Below, one piece after another: positions 45,956 through 54,503 of a DNA stretch of 64,000 bases (the stretch's first letter is position 1; the number at the start of each line of letters is the position of its first letter). The position numbers and the translations under genes are program-made. Where the stretch lies: contig DUUM01000016.1 of the NCBI GenBank assembly GCA_012841565.1, positions 1-64,000 on the forward strand, in the 5' to 3' direction. The DNA comes from Candidatus Epulonipiscium sp. (GTDB lineage Bacteria; Bacillota_A; Clostridia; Lachnospirales; Cellulosilyticaceae). Under the pieces are notes generated by a model. That model saw only the letters and a list, made by a program, of their open reading frames with translations, was not told where the DNA came from and searched no databases.

Positions 45956-46915
45956 CTATTTATTAACTATATTTTGTGGGTTTCCAGCAATAAATTTTTC
46001 AAGATTATCGACTGCTATATCCATCAATCTGCTTCTTGATGCTGTTGGTGCCCATGCAATATGAGGTGTAATAATGCAGTTTTTAGCGCTCATTAGTGGG
46101 TTGTCCATTGTTGGTGGCTCTACTGATAATACATCCAGTGCTGCCCCTGCTACTTTCCCAGCGTTTAGTGCATCTGCTAAATCTTGTTCTACAATTAATG
46201 GTCCTCTTGATGTATTAATAATCATAACGCCATCTTTCATTTTAGCAATACTGTCTTTGTTAACAATACCTTGTGTACTTTCAAATAGAGGACAATGTAA
46301 GCTAATAACATCTGACTCAGCCAGCAATTCATCAAGTGTAACATATCTTGTTGTGTCACTTTCAAGTGCTTTATTTGGATACTCATCATAGGCTAAAATA
46401 GTCATTCCTAGGGCCTCAGCGATTCTAGCAAAATTTTGCCCAATACGGCCAAACCCAATAAGTCCTAGATTTTTTCCTGCCAGTTCTATAAGAGGATGAT
46501 TCCAGAAACACCAATCAATATTATTAGTCCATCCACCACTACGAACCTCATCACTATGCTCTCCTACATGATGACACATTTCAAGCATTAATGCTGTTGC
46601 CATTTGTGCAACCGCTGTTGTTCCGTATGTTGGGATGTTTGCCACAACAATACCAAGTTCTTTTGCTGCATCTATATCAACTACGTTGTAACCTGTGGCT
46701 AGTACACCAATATATTTAAGGTCTGTAGCTCCTGCTAATGTTTCTTTTGTAAGAGGTGTTTTATTTGTAAAAACAGCCTCAGCACCTTTAATTCTTTCAC
46801 TAATTTTATCTGTTGCCGTTCTATCATATACCGTTAAATCCCCAAGTTTTTCAAGTCCGTCCCATGTTAAGTCTCCTGGGTTTAATGTGTATCCATCTAA
46901 TACTATTATTTTCAT
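45956..46915 (-). CDS. D-2-hydroxyacid dehydrogenase (glycerate/hydroxypyruvate type)
   Basis: A 319-aa enzyme with the NAD-binding motif GLIGFGRIGQNFARI and the Arg-Glu-His catalytic set: NTSRGPLI, DVLSVEPP, ITPHIAW. YGTTAVAQMATALMLEM is typical of the glycerate dehydrogenase/hydroxypyruvate reductase branch. It is the last gene of the downstream unit with glycerate kinase and transketolase, so reducing hydroxypyruvate to D-glycerate is the best guess. AGGAGGC is at good spacing. Confidence 0.88.
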   Translation of the reverse strand: MKIIVLDGYTLNPGDLTWDGLEKLGDLTVYDRTATDKISERIKGAEAVFTNKTPLTKETLAGATDLKYIGVLATGYNVVDIDAAKELGIVVANIPTYGTTAVAQMATALMLEMCHHVGEHSDEVRSGGWTNNIDWCFWNHPLIELAGKNLGLIGFGRIGQNFARIAEALGMTILAYDEYPNKALESDTTRYVTLDELLAESDVISLHCPLFESTQGIVNKDSIAKMKDGVMIINTSRGPLIVEQDLADALNAGKVAGAALDVLSVEPPTMDNPLMSAKNCIITPHIAWAPTASRSRLMDIAVDNLEKFIAGNPQNIVNK

Positions 46916-46928
46916 ATTAAGTTGCCTC

Positions 46929-47840
46929 CTATACTCTCGCCCATGCTAAGTTTAATGTTCTCTTTGCATTTGCAATAACTGCATCTGGATCTTCATCTTC
47001 AAAAGGTTTTACTTCAAAACTAAGGATTGGACGTCTTTCTTCACTAAGATATCCAATGTCCATCAGGACTTTTAAATATTCAACTAACTCGTCTACATCA
47101 TTTTCCCCACCTGGGAATCCAAAACGCGGGTGGGAATCTCCGTACCCTGGTTGTGATGGATCTTGAATAACGCAGTTGCCCATATGAGCATGAACGATAT
47201 AATCTTTGATTGGTAAAATTGCCTCTTCTACTGTTTCTCTAAGCATAGGAATATGGCTAAGGTCTACCATAAGGCCAAAACTCTCATATTCTTCTCTTAC
47301 TTCTTCAACATAACGTTTTGCAAGGTCTACTGGCCCTATCAAAGATCTTTTATCCATATCATAATCAAATACTTCTAAAATCACTGGTATATCACCTTTT
47401 GATTGTGAGTATGCACATAATTCTTTGGTTGATTTCACAAGTGCTTGGTAAGATTCCTCTTTAGTTTCCTCTTCATAATTTCCACTTAAGAAAGCAAATC
47501 CTTTAGCACCTAGTTCGTAAGCTTGATCAATACCATTTTTTAATTTTGCAACAGCTTGCGCTCTACCTGCTTCATCAAGGTTATTAATATTAAGCCCATT
47601 TGTTAAAAGCATAGGTTGTCCACCAAATGCGATATCAAGGTTAGCTGTATCAATGAGTTTCTTAACCTTTTTGCGTACAGCGTCATCTACAATGTTAGTC
47701 AGTTCTATAGCAGTAAAATAATCGTCTAATGCAATTTTTTTAACCGTTTCTAATATTGGGCCTTCGCCTTTCATTGTTTCTGGGTAAGCCATAAAATGAA
47801 TAAGTCCTACTTTCATATACTTGTGCATTGATTCTATCAT
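46929..47840 (-). CDS. Sugar phosphate isomerase/epimerase-like TIM barrel
   Basis: A 303-aa xylose-isomerase-like barrel. Metal-ligand motifs are visible: VILEVFDYD (Glu), GLMVDLSHIPM (Asp/His), VHAHMGNCV (His) and SFEVKPF (Glu). It is clearly paralogous to 53544-54485, sharing HAHMG/HIHMG, a conserved GDSHPRFGFP / GHTHPPFG segment and the C-terminal ISLEMRP / LSFEVKP. Possible reactions include isomerisation, epimerisation or decarboxylation of a 3-oxo sugar acid. GGAGGAG precedes ATG at 47840. Confidence 0.82.
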   Translation of the reverse strand: MIESMHKYMKVGLIHFMAYPETMKGEGPILETVKKIALDDYFTAIELTNIVDDAVRKKVKKLIDTANLDIAFGGQPMLLTNGLNINNLDEAGRAQAVAKLKNGIDQAYELGAKGFAFLSGNYEEETKEESYQALVKSTKELCAYSQSKGDIPVILEVFDYDMDKRSLIGPVDLAKRYVEEVREEYESFGLMVDLSHIPMLRETVEEAILPIKDYIVHAHMGNCVIQDPSQPGYGDSHPRFGFPGGENDVDELVEYLKVLMDIGYLSEERRPILSFEVKPFEDEDPDAVIANAKRTLNLAWARV

Positions 47841-47881
47841 GCTATCTCCTCCAACTTATATTAATTTGTATTTTATTAAAA

Positions 47882-48820
47882 TTATTTACGACCCATTACC
47901 TTTTTAACTTTTTCTACAATGTGTCTTGCTTGTAGTCCGTATTTGTCTAGTAACTGCTCGTAGTCTCCTGATTCTGTAAATGAATCTTGTACGGCAATAA
48001 ACTCTTGTGGTACCGGTTTATTTGCAACTAATACTTCCGCTACAGCACTTCCAAGTCCACCATGAATATTATGCTCTTCTGCCGTAACAATTGCACCCGT
48101 TTCTTCTGCACACTTAATTATTAAGTCCTTGTCGATTGGTTTAATGGTATGGATGTTAATGACTCTTGCATTTATATTGTCTGCCTTAAGAATCTTTTTA
48201 GCTTCTAAAGCTTTATGAACCATATAACCTGTAGCAATAATCGTAACATCTGTACCATCTGCTACCGTAACTCCTTTACCAATTTCAAATGTGTAATCTT
48301 CATCAAAGATATATGGCATTTCTGCTCTACTTAATCTTAGATAGACAGGACCATTATAGGCTACTGCTGCTTCTACTGCTTTTTCTGTTTCAATTGCATC
48401 GCATACAGAAATAACGGTCATGTTTGGCATAGATCTCATAAAAGATATATCTTCAAGTGCATGATGAGTTGCCCCGTCATATGAATCCGATAATCCTGCA
48501 TAAGCACCTGCTAATTTAACATTGAGGCTAGCATAACAAATATTACTTCTAATAGGATCTGCTGCCCTTAACATTAAAAATGCTGCAAATGTATTTACAA
48601 ATGGTATTTTCCCTGTTGTAGATAGTCCACCTGCCATAGATGTCATACCAGCTTCTGCAATCCCAACATTAAAGAAACGCTCTGGATATGCTGCGCCAAA
48701 CAAACCACTCTTTGTAGAGCCGGAAACGTCTGCATCAAGTACAACAATATTCTTATTATCTTTTCCTAATTTAACTAGTGTCTCACCATAAGCATCTCTG
48801 ATTGCTTTTTTATTTGCCAT
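47882..48820 (-). CDS. Transketolase C-terminal subunit (split)
   Basis: Pyrimidine-binding and C-terminal domains of transketolase. AGYAGLSDSYDGATHHALED-like features appear (GAYAGLSDS, THHALED), and ERFFNVGIAEAGM supplies the conserved Glu that activates TPP. The open frame reaches a GTG at 48829, but AAGGGG positions best for the ATG at 48820 (312 aa). It overlaps the N-terminal subunit gene by about 10 bp. Heterodimeric split transketolases are widespread in Firmicutes and Archaea; such pairs often act on non-standard ketoses. Confidence 0.92.
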   Translation of the reverse strand: MANKKAIRDAYGETLVKLGKDNKNIVVLDADVSGSTKSGLFGAAYPERFFNVGIAEAGMTSMAGGLSTTGKIPFVNTFAAFLMLRAADPIRSNICYASLNVKLAGAYAGLSDSYDGATHHALEDISFMRSMPNMTVISVCDAIETEKAVEAAVAYNGPVYLRLSRAEMPYIFDEDYTFEIGKGVTVADGTDVTIIATGYMVHKALEAKKILKADNINARVINIHTIKPIDKDLIIKCAEETGAIVTAEEHNIHGGLGSAVAEVLVANKPVPQEFIAVQDSFTESGDYEQLLDKYGLQARHIVEKVKKVMGRK

Positions 48821-49646
48821 GTGACTCACCCCTTAACTCTGACATTGCTTGTTTGTATTCATCATCACTAATTGGCTTACCATGCCACATACTTTGCCCT
48901 TCCATAAAAGAAATTCCTTTTCCTTTGACGGTTTTAGCATTGATCAGTGTTGGTTTGCCTTTTGTATTTTTAGCTTCTTCAAGAGCATTTGCTATAGCCT
49001 CTACGTCGTGACCATCAATCTCAATAACGTTCCATCCAAATGCTCTCCATTTTGCTGAGATATCTCCCATTGGCATTATTTCTTCAGTCGTTCCGTCTAG
49101 CTGAACACCGTTATTATCTAAAATAGTAATACAATTATCTACTTTAAATTTGGCAGCTGACATGGCACCTTCCCAAACAATTCCTTCTTGGATTTCTCCA
49201 TCACCAAGTAAAACATATACAGTGGTATCTCTTCCACTTAACTTTTCTCCAATTGCCATTCCAATTCCTGCTGATAAACCAAGACCTAACGGCCCTGTAC
49301 ATAACTCAACGCCTGGTGTAGATACGCAACACGGATGTCCTTGAAGTATACTGTCCATTTGTCTTAAAGATTTTATTTCCTCCTGTGGGAAATAACCTTT
49401 CTCTGCAAGTGCCAAATAAAGCATTGGCGCTGCATGACCTTTACTTAAAATAAACCTGTCTCTTTTAATACAGTCAACATTCTCTGCTGATACATTCATT
49501 GTATCAAAATATAGGGTTGTAATAATTTCAGTCGCTGATAAGGATCCACCTGGATGGCCTGTTTGAATAGCGTGTAATTGCTCTATTAATCTTTGCCTAA
49601 ATTGATTGGCTAGTAAATTTAGTTCTTGTTTTTTCTCTCTTAACAT
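48810..49646 (-). CDS. Transketolase N-terminal subunit (split)
   Basis: A 278-aa TPP-binding subunit. The N-terminal HTGHPGGSLSATEI-type motif appears as IQTGHPGGSLSATE, and GDGEIQEGIVWEGAMSAAKF followed by LDNNG is the TPP/Mg2+ motif. It works with the overlapping downstream gene product to transfer a two-carbon ketol unit; hydroxypyruvate is a known irreversible donor for transketolase, which suits the rest of this unit. Confidence 0.92.
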   Translation of the reverse strand: MLREKKQELNLLANQFRQRLIEQLHAIQTGHPGGSLSATEIITTLYFDTMNVSAENVDCIKRDRFILSKGHAAPMLYLALAEKGYFPQEEIKSLRQMDSILQGHPCCVSTPGVELCTGPLGLGLSAGIGMAIGEKLSGRDTTVYVLLGDGEIQEGIVWEGAMSAAKFKVDNCITILDNNGVQLDGTTEEIMPMGDISAKWRAFGWNVIEIDGHDVEAIANALEEAKNTKGKPTLINAKTVKGKGISFMEGQSMWHGKPISDDEYKQAMSELRGESHGK

Positions 49647-49715
49647 TTTCTGACCCCTTTCATTATTTATTTGTCCTAGGATAGTTTTATTTCATTAATT
49701 TGCTTTGTTAATAAA

Positions 49716-50534
49716 TTACATCAGTGGTTTTAAAAACTTGGCTGTTTCTTTAGCTGCTGTTTTTTGGTCTGGTATTTGGAACATTTCCACTGCTAGAGCT
49801 CCCTTGTAGCCAATTTCTTCTAGTACTTTTATAATCTCTGGGAAATCAAAGCCACAAGTTCCTGGAATTCTTCTGTTATTATCTGCTACGTGAACATCGG
49901 CTAGGTAGTCTTTACTTTCTCTTAAACTTTCATAGATGTTTTTATCTTCTATATTAGAATGATAAATATCAATCATGAGTCTAAACGCAGGATGATTAAC
50001 TTTTTTAACTAGTTCAAGTCCTTCTTGACTTGAATTGATAAAATTGGTCTGTAACATGGTTACTGGTTCAATAACAATGGTAACACCCTTGTCTACAGCA
50101 TACTCTGCTAGTTCTCTCATTATTGTAACCGCAAGGTCATAAGTTTCCTGCCTAGGGACATCATCATAATAGTGCCCTCTAAGCCTACCAATATTTATCC
50201 CTGCACCAAAATAAGAAGCTAAATCTATAAATTCCTTGGTTCTTATAAAAGCTTCTTTTCTTCTGCTAGGATCTTTATCAACTAACTTTAATTGATCTTG
50301 TCCAAAAGCCTCCCCTGTGCATACCATTGCAATTTCTAGGTTATACTTTTCGGCTAACTCTTTAATGAATTTTTTATCTATTTCCTTAGGGTTCCTGCTC
50401 ATAAGTTCCACAGCTTCGTATCCCATTTCGCTTAATTCTTTAAAGGATATTTCTATATCCCCTTGATAAGAGGTAACTGAAGGTGCTATGGCAACTTCTG
50501 GTGTTGCTACTTGGTAACTTAATTTCATCTTCAT
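49716..50534 (-). CDS. TIM-barrel isomerase (hydroxypyruvate isomerase / tagatose epimerase-like)
   Basis: A 272-aa xylose-isomerase-like barrel. VIEPVTMLQTNFINSS (Glu), LMIDIYHSN (Asp/His), VHVADNNRRIPGTC (His) and LAVEMFQIPD (Glu) give the four usual metal ligands. HVADNNR and PGTG-like residues are typical of DTE/hydroxypyruvate isomerase relatives. It is not closely similar to the two paralogous barrels elsewhere in the cluster. A role between hydroxypyruvate and tartronate semialdehyde, or on a ketose, is plausible. Confidence 0.82.
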   Translation of the reverse strand: MKMKLSYQVATPEVAIAPSVTSYQGDIEISFKELSEMGYEAVELMSRNPKEIDKKFIKELAEKYNLEIAMVCTGEAFGQDQLKLVDKDPSRRKEAFIRTKEFIDLASYFGAGINIGRLRGHYYDDVPRQETYDLAVTIMRELAEYAVDKGVTIVIEPVTMLQTNFINSSQEGLELVKKVNHPAFRLMIDIYHSNIEDKNIYESLRESKDYLADVHVADNNRRIPGTCGFDFPEIIKVLEEIGYKGALAVEMFQIPDQKTAAKETAKFLKPLM

Positions 50535-50574
50535 CCCACCTTTTCTTATTTTAAGATTATATTAATCAGGTTAT

Positions 50575-51720
50575 TTAGGGCTTATATTGACTATTGAGCA
50601 TAAATACTCTTATAATCCTACAAGCTACATCTTCTAACAATTGGCCACAACGTTCAACTGATTCATCTAATGTCATAGGCTTATCTACAATACTAAATAT
50701 GCTATCAAATCCATGTTCATATAATATATTGGCTTCATTACCTATTCCACCTGCTATTGCAATAACAGGTATCTTAAGTTCTTTAGCTACTTGTGCAACG
50801 CCGTATGGTGTTTTGCCAAATTTCGTTTGGTAATCAATCATACCTTCTCCTGTAATAACTAAATCTGCATTTTCCATTGCTTTATGTAACTGAGTTTGTT
50901 CAATGACAATATCAACACCTTTTTCAAGCTTAGCATTTAAAAATGCCACCATAGCAGAACCTAATCCACCTGCTGCGCCCCCACCTTTAATGGTACTTAC
51001 ATCCATTCCTATGGATTCAGAGACAACTTGCGCAAAATTCATAAGGGCTTTATCTAGCTGCTGAACCATTATCTCATCTGCTCCTTTTTGGGGACCAAAT
51101 ATATAGCTAGCACCTTGTAAACCATATAATTTGTTATCCACATCACAGGCTGCTTTAATGGTAGATGCCTTAATTCTTATATCCATATTACTCATATCGA
51201 TTTCTTTTAGCCTAAGGAGTCCAATACCACCTACTGGAATTTCTTGCCCTGTATCGTCTTTAAATATAACACCTAAGGCTTTTAGCATTCCTGCCCCAGC
51301 ATCATTAGTGGCGCTACCTCCTAGGCCTATAATAAACCGTCTACACCCTCTATCTAAGGCATCTTTAATAAGTTGTCCTGTTCCATAACTAGATGCAATA
51401 AGAGGATCTTTTTCTTCCTCTGTTAGTAATGGTAACCCTGATGCCGCTGCCATTTCTATAACGGCAGTTTTGCCATCACCTAATATTCCATAAAAGGAAT
51501 CTATATCTCTTAAAAGTGGATCTTTTACTTGGAGGGTAATAATTTCTCCTTCTGTTGCATCTACTAAGGATTGAACAGTTCCTTCACCACCGTCTGCCAT
51601 AGGTACTTTTACCACTTCAATCTGACTGTTGAATCTTAATACACCAGCTTCAATATAATTACCAACTTCTTTAGCCGTTAAACTCCCCTTATACGAATCA
51701 GAAGCAATTACTATTTTCAT
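50575..51720 (-). CDS. glxK: Glycerate kinase (GlxK/GarK family)
   Basis: The frame is open from 51768, but AAGGGGGG precedes the ATG at 51720, where the product starts MKIVIASDSYKGSLTAKEVG, the true family N-terminus (381 aa). VPMADGGEGTVQSLVDAT and IGLGGSATNDAGAGML are the hallmark motifs of glycerate 2-kinase. It phosphorylates glycerate, usually to 2-phosphoglycerate, and links the cluster to glycolysis. It is first in the downstream transcription unit with its own promoter. Confidence 0.92.
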   Translation of the reverse strand: MKIVIASDSYKGSLTAKEVGNYIEAGVLRFNSQIEVVKVPMADGGEGTVQSLVDATEGEIITLQVKDPLLRDIDSFYGILGDGKTAVIEMAAASGLPLLTEEEKDPLIASSYGTGQLIKDALDRGCRRFIIGLGGSATNDAGAGMLKALGVIFKDDTGQEIPVGGIGLLRLKEIDMSNMDIRIKASTIKAACDVDNKLYGLQGASYIFGPQKGADEIMVQQLDKALMNFAQVVSESIGMDVSTIKGGGAAGGLGSAMVAFLNAKLEKGVDIVIEQTQLHKAMENADLVITGEGMIDYQTKFGKTPYGVAQVAKELKIPVIAIAGGIGNEANILYEHGFDSIFSIVDKPMTLDESVERCGQLLEDVACRIIRVFMLNSQYKP

Positions 51721-51781
51721 ATTGTTTATCCCCCCCTTCTTTTTTTGTATTAACCGTACATTGTTCAAGTTGCTTAGTTAT

Positions 51782-51816
51782 AGTATAACTTTATCAACCT
51801 TATTGTTCAATGTGCC
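51782..51816 (-). promoter_or_regulatory. Promoter of the glycerate kinase unit
   Basis: On the minus strand: TTGAAC (51805-51810), 17-base spacer, TATACT (51782-51787), with GGCACA immediately upstream of the -35 box. The stretch GGCACATTGAACAA is identical to that before tctC, with the same spacer length and -10 box. A shared regulator, most simply the CdaR-type protein, may bind the common part. Confidence 0.75.
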
Positions 51817-51886
51817 TGTAGTACAATTATAGTAGCCTAATCATAGTTTTCTTTGTGCACACGGATAAATAAATGCACACCCTAAC

Positions 51887-52537
51887 CTAAGATAACTTTT
51901 CTACAATTAAATCCACTGCTAATCTAGGACTTCCTAGTACTTCACATTTACATAACCTTCTCATCTCTTCTTCTAAATGTCCCATAGAAGCTTGAGCTAA
52001 GACAATTAATTCCACGTTCTTTAACTCACTAGCCCCTGTAAGCACTAACATATCATGAACTTTGCCTTCTCCACGCTTCATAGCCTCGTAAGCAGGTCCA
52101 AAGACCTTATGTTCTACTTCAATGGTTTTTCCCTTGCTTTTAGCGATTCTATGAAGCTGGGTTTCTGTTGGTCCAATCGTACTATCTGCCGTTGCTAAAA
52201 CAGTAATTTTTTTTCCACTATCTACGGCTTGATTTAACATTGCTTCATCAATTTTATAAATAGGAACAGAGATCATCGGCTTTAGATAATCAATTGCCAT
52301 GGATAAAGATGAGCAGGTTGCCAGTATTGCATCTGGCTTTGTATCTTCTGCTAACTTAATAAGTGTCAGAAGTCTTGAGTAATCTTCTTCTTCAAATCCT
52401 TCTTTTTTGTTTAAATTTTTTGCAATAAATTCATCTAATATATTTGAAATTTCAATGTTAGGCATTTTTTCTCTAATTTTATCTTCGAATGTTGCGACAA
52501 CAGGTTTAACTGTATTAATTAAAATTAATTTTTTCAT
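51887..52537 (-). CDS. Aspartate/glutamate (hydantoin) racemase-family protein
   Basis: A 216-aa member. The first catalytic Cys is in ILATCSSLSMA, and the second-site motif reads LIVLAQASMGHLEEEM, in which the usual Cys is replaced by Ser. The subgroup with this AQASM form may not be a two-base amino-acid racemase; it could be an isomerase or decarboxylase of a related carboxylate. It ends the first transcription unit, downstream of the TctCBA transporter. Confidence 0.78.
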   Translation of the reverse strand: MKKLILINTVKPVVATFEDKIREKMPNIEISNILDEFIAKNLNKKEGFEEEDYSRLLTLIKLAEDTKPDAILATCSSLSMAIDYLKPMISVPIYKIDEAMLNQAVDSGKKITVLATADSTIGPTETQLHRIAKSKGKTIEVEHKVFGPAYEAMKRGEGKVHDMLVLTGASELKNVELIVLAQASMGHLEEEMRRLCKCEVLGSPRLAVDLIVEKLS

Positions 52538-52548
52538 GTGGACTCCTT

Positions 52549-53523
52549 TTAGCTGAGTATACTCTTATTTGCTATATTATCTGGATACCGATCATTTAAT
52601 ATTTCATAAACGCCACCTAAAACTTCACCTAACATCTGCATTCTAACTGCAGCAATATTGGTACAACAATGTGGTGTAATAACGATATTAGAAAGCTCTG
52701 TAATTTCTTGGGAAATATTAGGCTCAAATTCATGAACATCTAACGCTGCACCCCTTATTTTATTATTCTGTAAAACCTTAAGTAATGCTTTTTCTTCTAC
52801 AATCGGGCCACGAGATGCATTAATTAAATAAGCAGTCTCTTTCATTAAGGCAAGACGCTGGTCATTCATAAAGTGATGATATTCTGGTGTATAAGGCATG
52901 TGTAAACTAAGTACATCTGATGTTTTAATAACGTCATCTACTGACATATACGTCGCATTTAATGCTTTTTCATCTTCTTCTGATGCTTTATAAAGATCAT
53001 AATAAATGATATTCATTCCAAGACCTGCTGCCTTTTTAGCAACACTTTTTCCAATTCTTCCAAATCCAATAATCCCCAGTGTTTTTCCGGAAACCATCAT
53101 ATCTCTTTCAAAAAACAAAGATGGCTTACAAACTTTATCGCGGCGTAATTCTCTGTCATACAAAACAGTACTTCGGCAAACACTAAGCATGAGTGCAATG
53201 GTCATTTCAGCCGTTGGTTCCATAACAGAATGAGGCGTATTAACTACAAAAATTCCTTTTTGGGTTGCATGCTCAATATCTATATTATCTAGACCTGATC
53301 CTAAATTACCAACCACCTTTAATTTAGTTCCTAGCTCTATTAAGTCACTGTCACATTTGAAATCGAGGACACAAATAAGAGCATCTGCATCTATAATAAC
53401 TTCCTCAATCTCTTCTCTTGAAAACTTCGAAAGAGGCTCTTCAGGACATATAATCTCTATATCATCTAATAAATGATCAAATTGATTTAATGGCACGTTA
53501 TGGCTTAAAACAAGTTTTTTCAT
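52549..53523 (-). CDS. D-2-hydroxyacid dehydrogenase (second)
   Basis: A 324-aa NAD-dependent enzyme with GIIGFGRIGKSVAKK and the catalytic triad in NASRGPIV, DVHEFEPN and ITPHCCTN. It differs much from the enzyme at 45956, and each of the two lies next to one of the paired TIM barrels. The substrate may be the imported 2-hydroxyacid or its 2-oxo form. It is packed 11 bp upstream of the racemase-like gene. Confidence 0.87.
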   Translation of the reverse strand: MKKLVLSHNVPLNQFDHLLDDIEIICPEEPLSKFSREEIEEVIIDADALICVLDFKCDSDLIELGTKLKVVGNLGSGLDNIDIEHATQKGIFVVNTPHSVMEPTAEMTIALMLSVCRSTVLYDRELRRDKVCKPSLFFERDMMVSGKTLGIIGFGRIGKSVAKKAAGLGMNIIYYDLYKASEEDEKALNATYMSVDDVIKTSDVLSLHMPYTPEYHHFMNDQRLALMKETAYLINASRGPIVEEKALLKVLQNNKIRGAALDVHEFEPNISQEITELSNIVITPHCCTNIAAVRMQMLGEVLGGVYEILNDRYPDNIANKSILS

Positions 53524-53543
53524 ACTGACTGACCTCCTTTAGT

Positions 53544-54485
53544 TTACTCACAGTGTTTTTTAGCTGCTATTTGGAATGCACTATTTACTTTCTCATATGC
53601 AAATCTAGCAGACGTCTCAGGTGATACGCCAAGATAAGGACGCATTTCTAATGAAATAGTTGGTCTGTTTTTAGGAGGTGTACTGCTTATATGACCTGCT
53701 TCAAAAAGCTTACTAAACTGCTCTGCTAATTCTTCTACATCAAAAACACCGCGTTGAACACCAAATGGTGGGTGGGTATGACCATAGTAAATACTCTTAG
53801 GATCCGTAACTGCATCCCCCATATGAATATGAGCTAATCCTGCTTTTAGGGAATATTTAAGTGCAAAATCAAAATCCTCTCCCATTAAAGGTAAATGAGC
53901 ACTATCTAACATTAATCTTGCATTGGTTGCCCCATGTTTTTGCATATCTATAATAAACTGGGCGCACTCATCTGTAGGACCTAAGATGATGTGTTTAAAC
54001 CGATCTCTTTCAATAGGCTCAATCGCTACAGTTAGACCTAGCTTTTTTCCATACGCTGCAATTTCTAAAAAGTATTCCGTGTATCTTTGCATTATTTCTT
54101 CTCGTTTTTCAGGACCTTTATCAGGGCATCCTGTTACAACAAATACTTCTACATCTGCTTCTGCAGCATAATCCATATGTTGTTTTGCAAGCTTAAGACC
54201 ATTAGCCCTATATTCTGCCTTATCACTTCCTGGGTTATATTCACCATCTACCTGAAACTGAATAGGTGTATTGTAATGTAATACCTTGTTGTGTTTTTTC
54301 ATTAACTCTATTTCCCTTTTACGTATCTTTTCATCATGTGGTAAGAATGTTTCTAATGATTCATACTCCGAAAACTTACAACAGGTTGCAAAAGCAGTAA
54401 GGTGTTCTAAATCATCCTCAAATGCATCTGGAAAAAGCATTGTTGGACTAATACCAAGTTTAATATAATCTTTCATATTTATCAT
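53544..54485 (-). CDS. Sugar phosphate isomerase/epimerase-like TIM barrel (paralogue)
   Basis: A 313-aa barrel. Motifs VAIEPIERDRF (Glu), LMLDSAHLPL (Asp/His), AHIHMGDAV (His) and ISLEMRPYLG (Glu) mark the metal site. It is a paralogue of 46929-47840. A strong GAGGGGG precedes ATG at 54485, and the TctA gene lies 18 bp upstream. It is the first soluble enzyme after the transporter, so it may act early on the imported compound. Confidence 0.82.
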   Translation of the reverse strand: MINMKDYIKLGISPTMLFPDAFEDDLEHLTAFATCCKFSEYESLETFLPHDEKIRKREIELMKKHNKVLHYNTPIQFQVDGEYNPGSDKAEYRANGLKLAKQHMDYAAEADVEVFVVTGCPDKGPEKREEIMQRYTEYFLEIAAYGKKLGLTVAIEPIERDRFKHIILGPTDECAQFIIDMQKHGATNARLMLDSAHLPLMGEDFDFALKYSLKAGLAHIHMGDAVTDPKSIYYGHTHPPFGVQRGVFDVEELAEQFSKLFEAGHISSTPPKNRPTISLEMRPYLGVSPETSARFAYEKVNSAFQIAAKKHCE

Positions 54486-54503
54486 AATATAGACCCCCTC
54501 TTA

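Noticed and set aside
46074..46391. Plus-strand ORFs within the catabolic cluster, such as this one, and similar long opposite-frame ORFs elsewhere (for example 54991-55350, 62010-62411, 31977-32342)
   Set aside because: Low complexity, no ribosome binding sites, and each lies inside a well-supported gene on the other strand.
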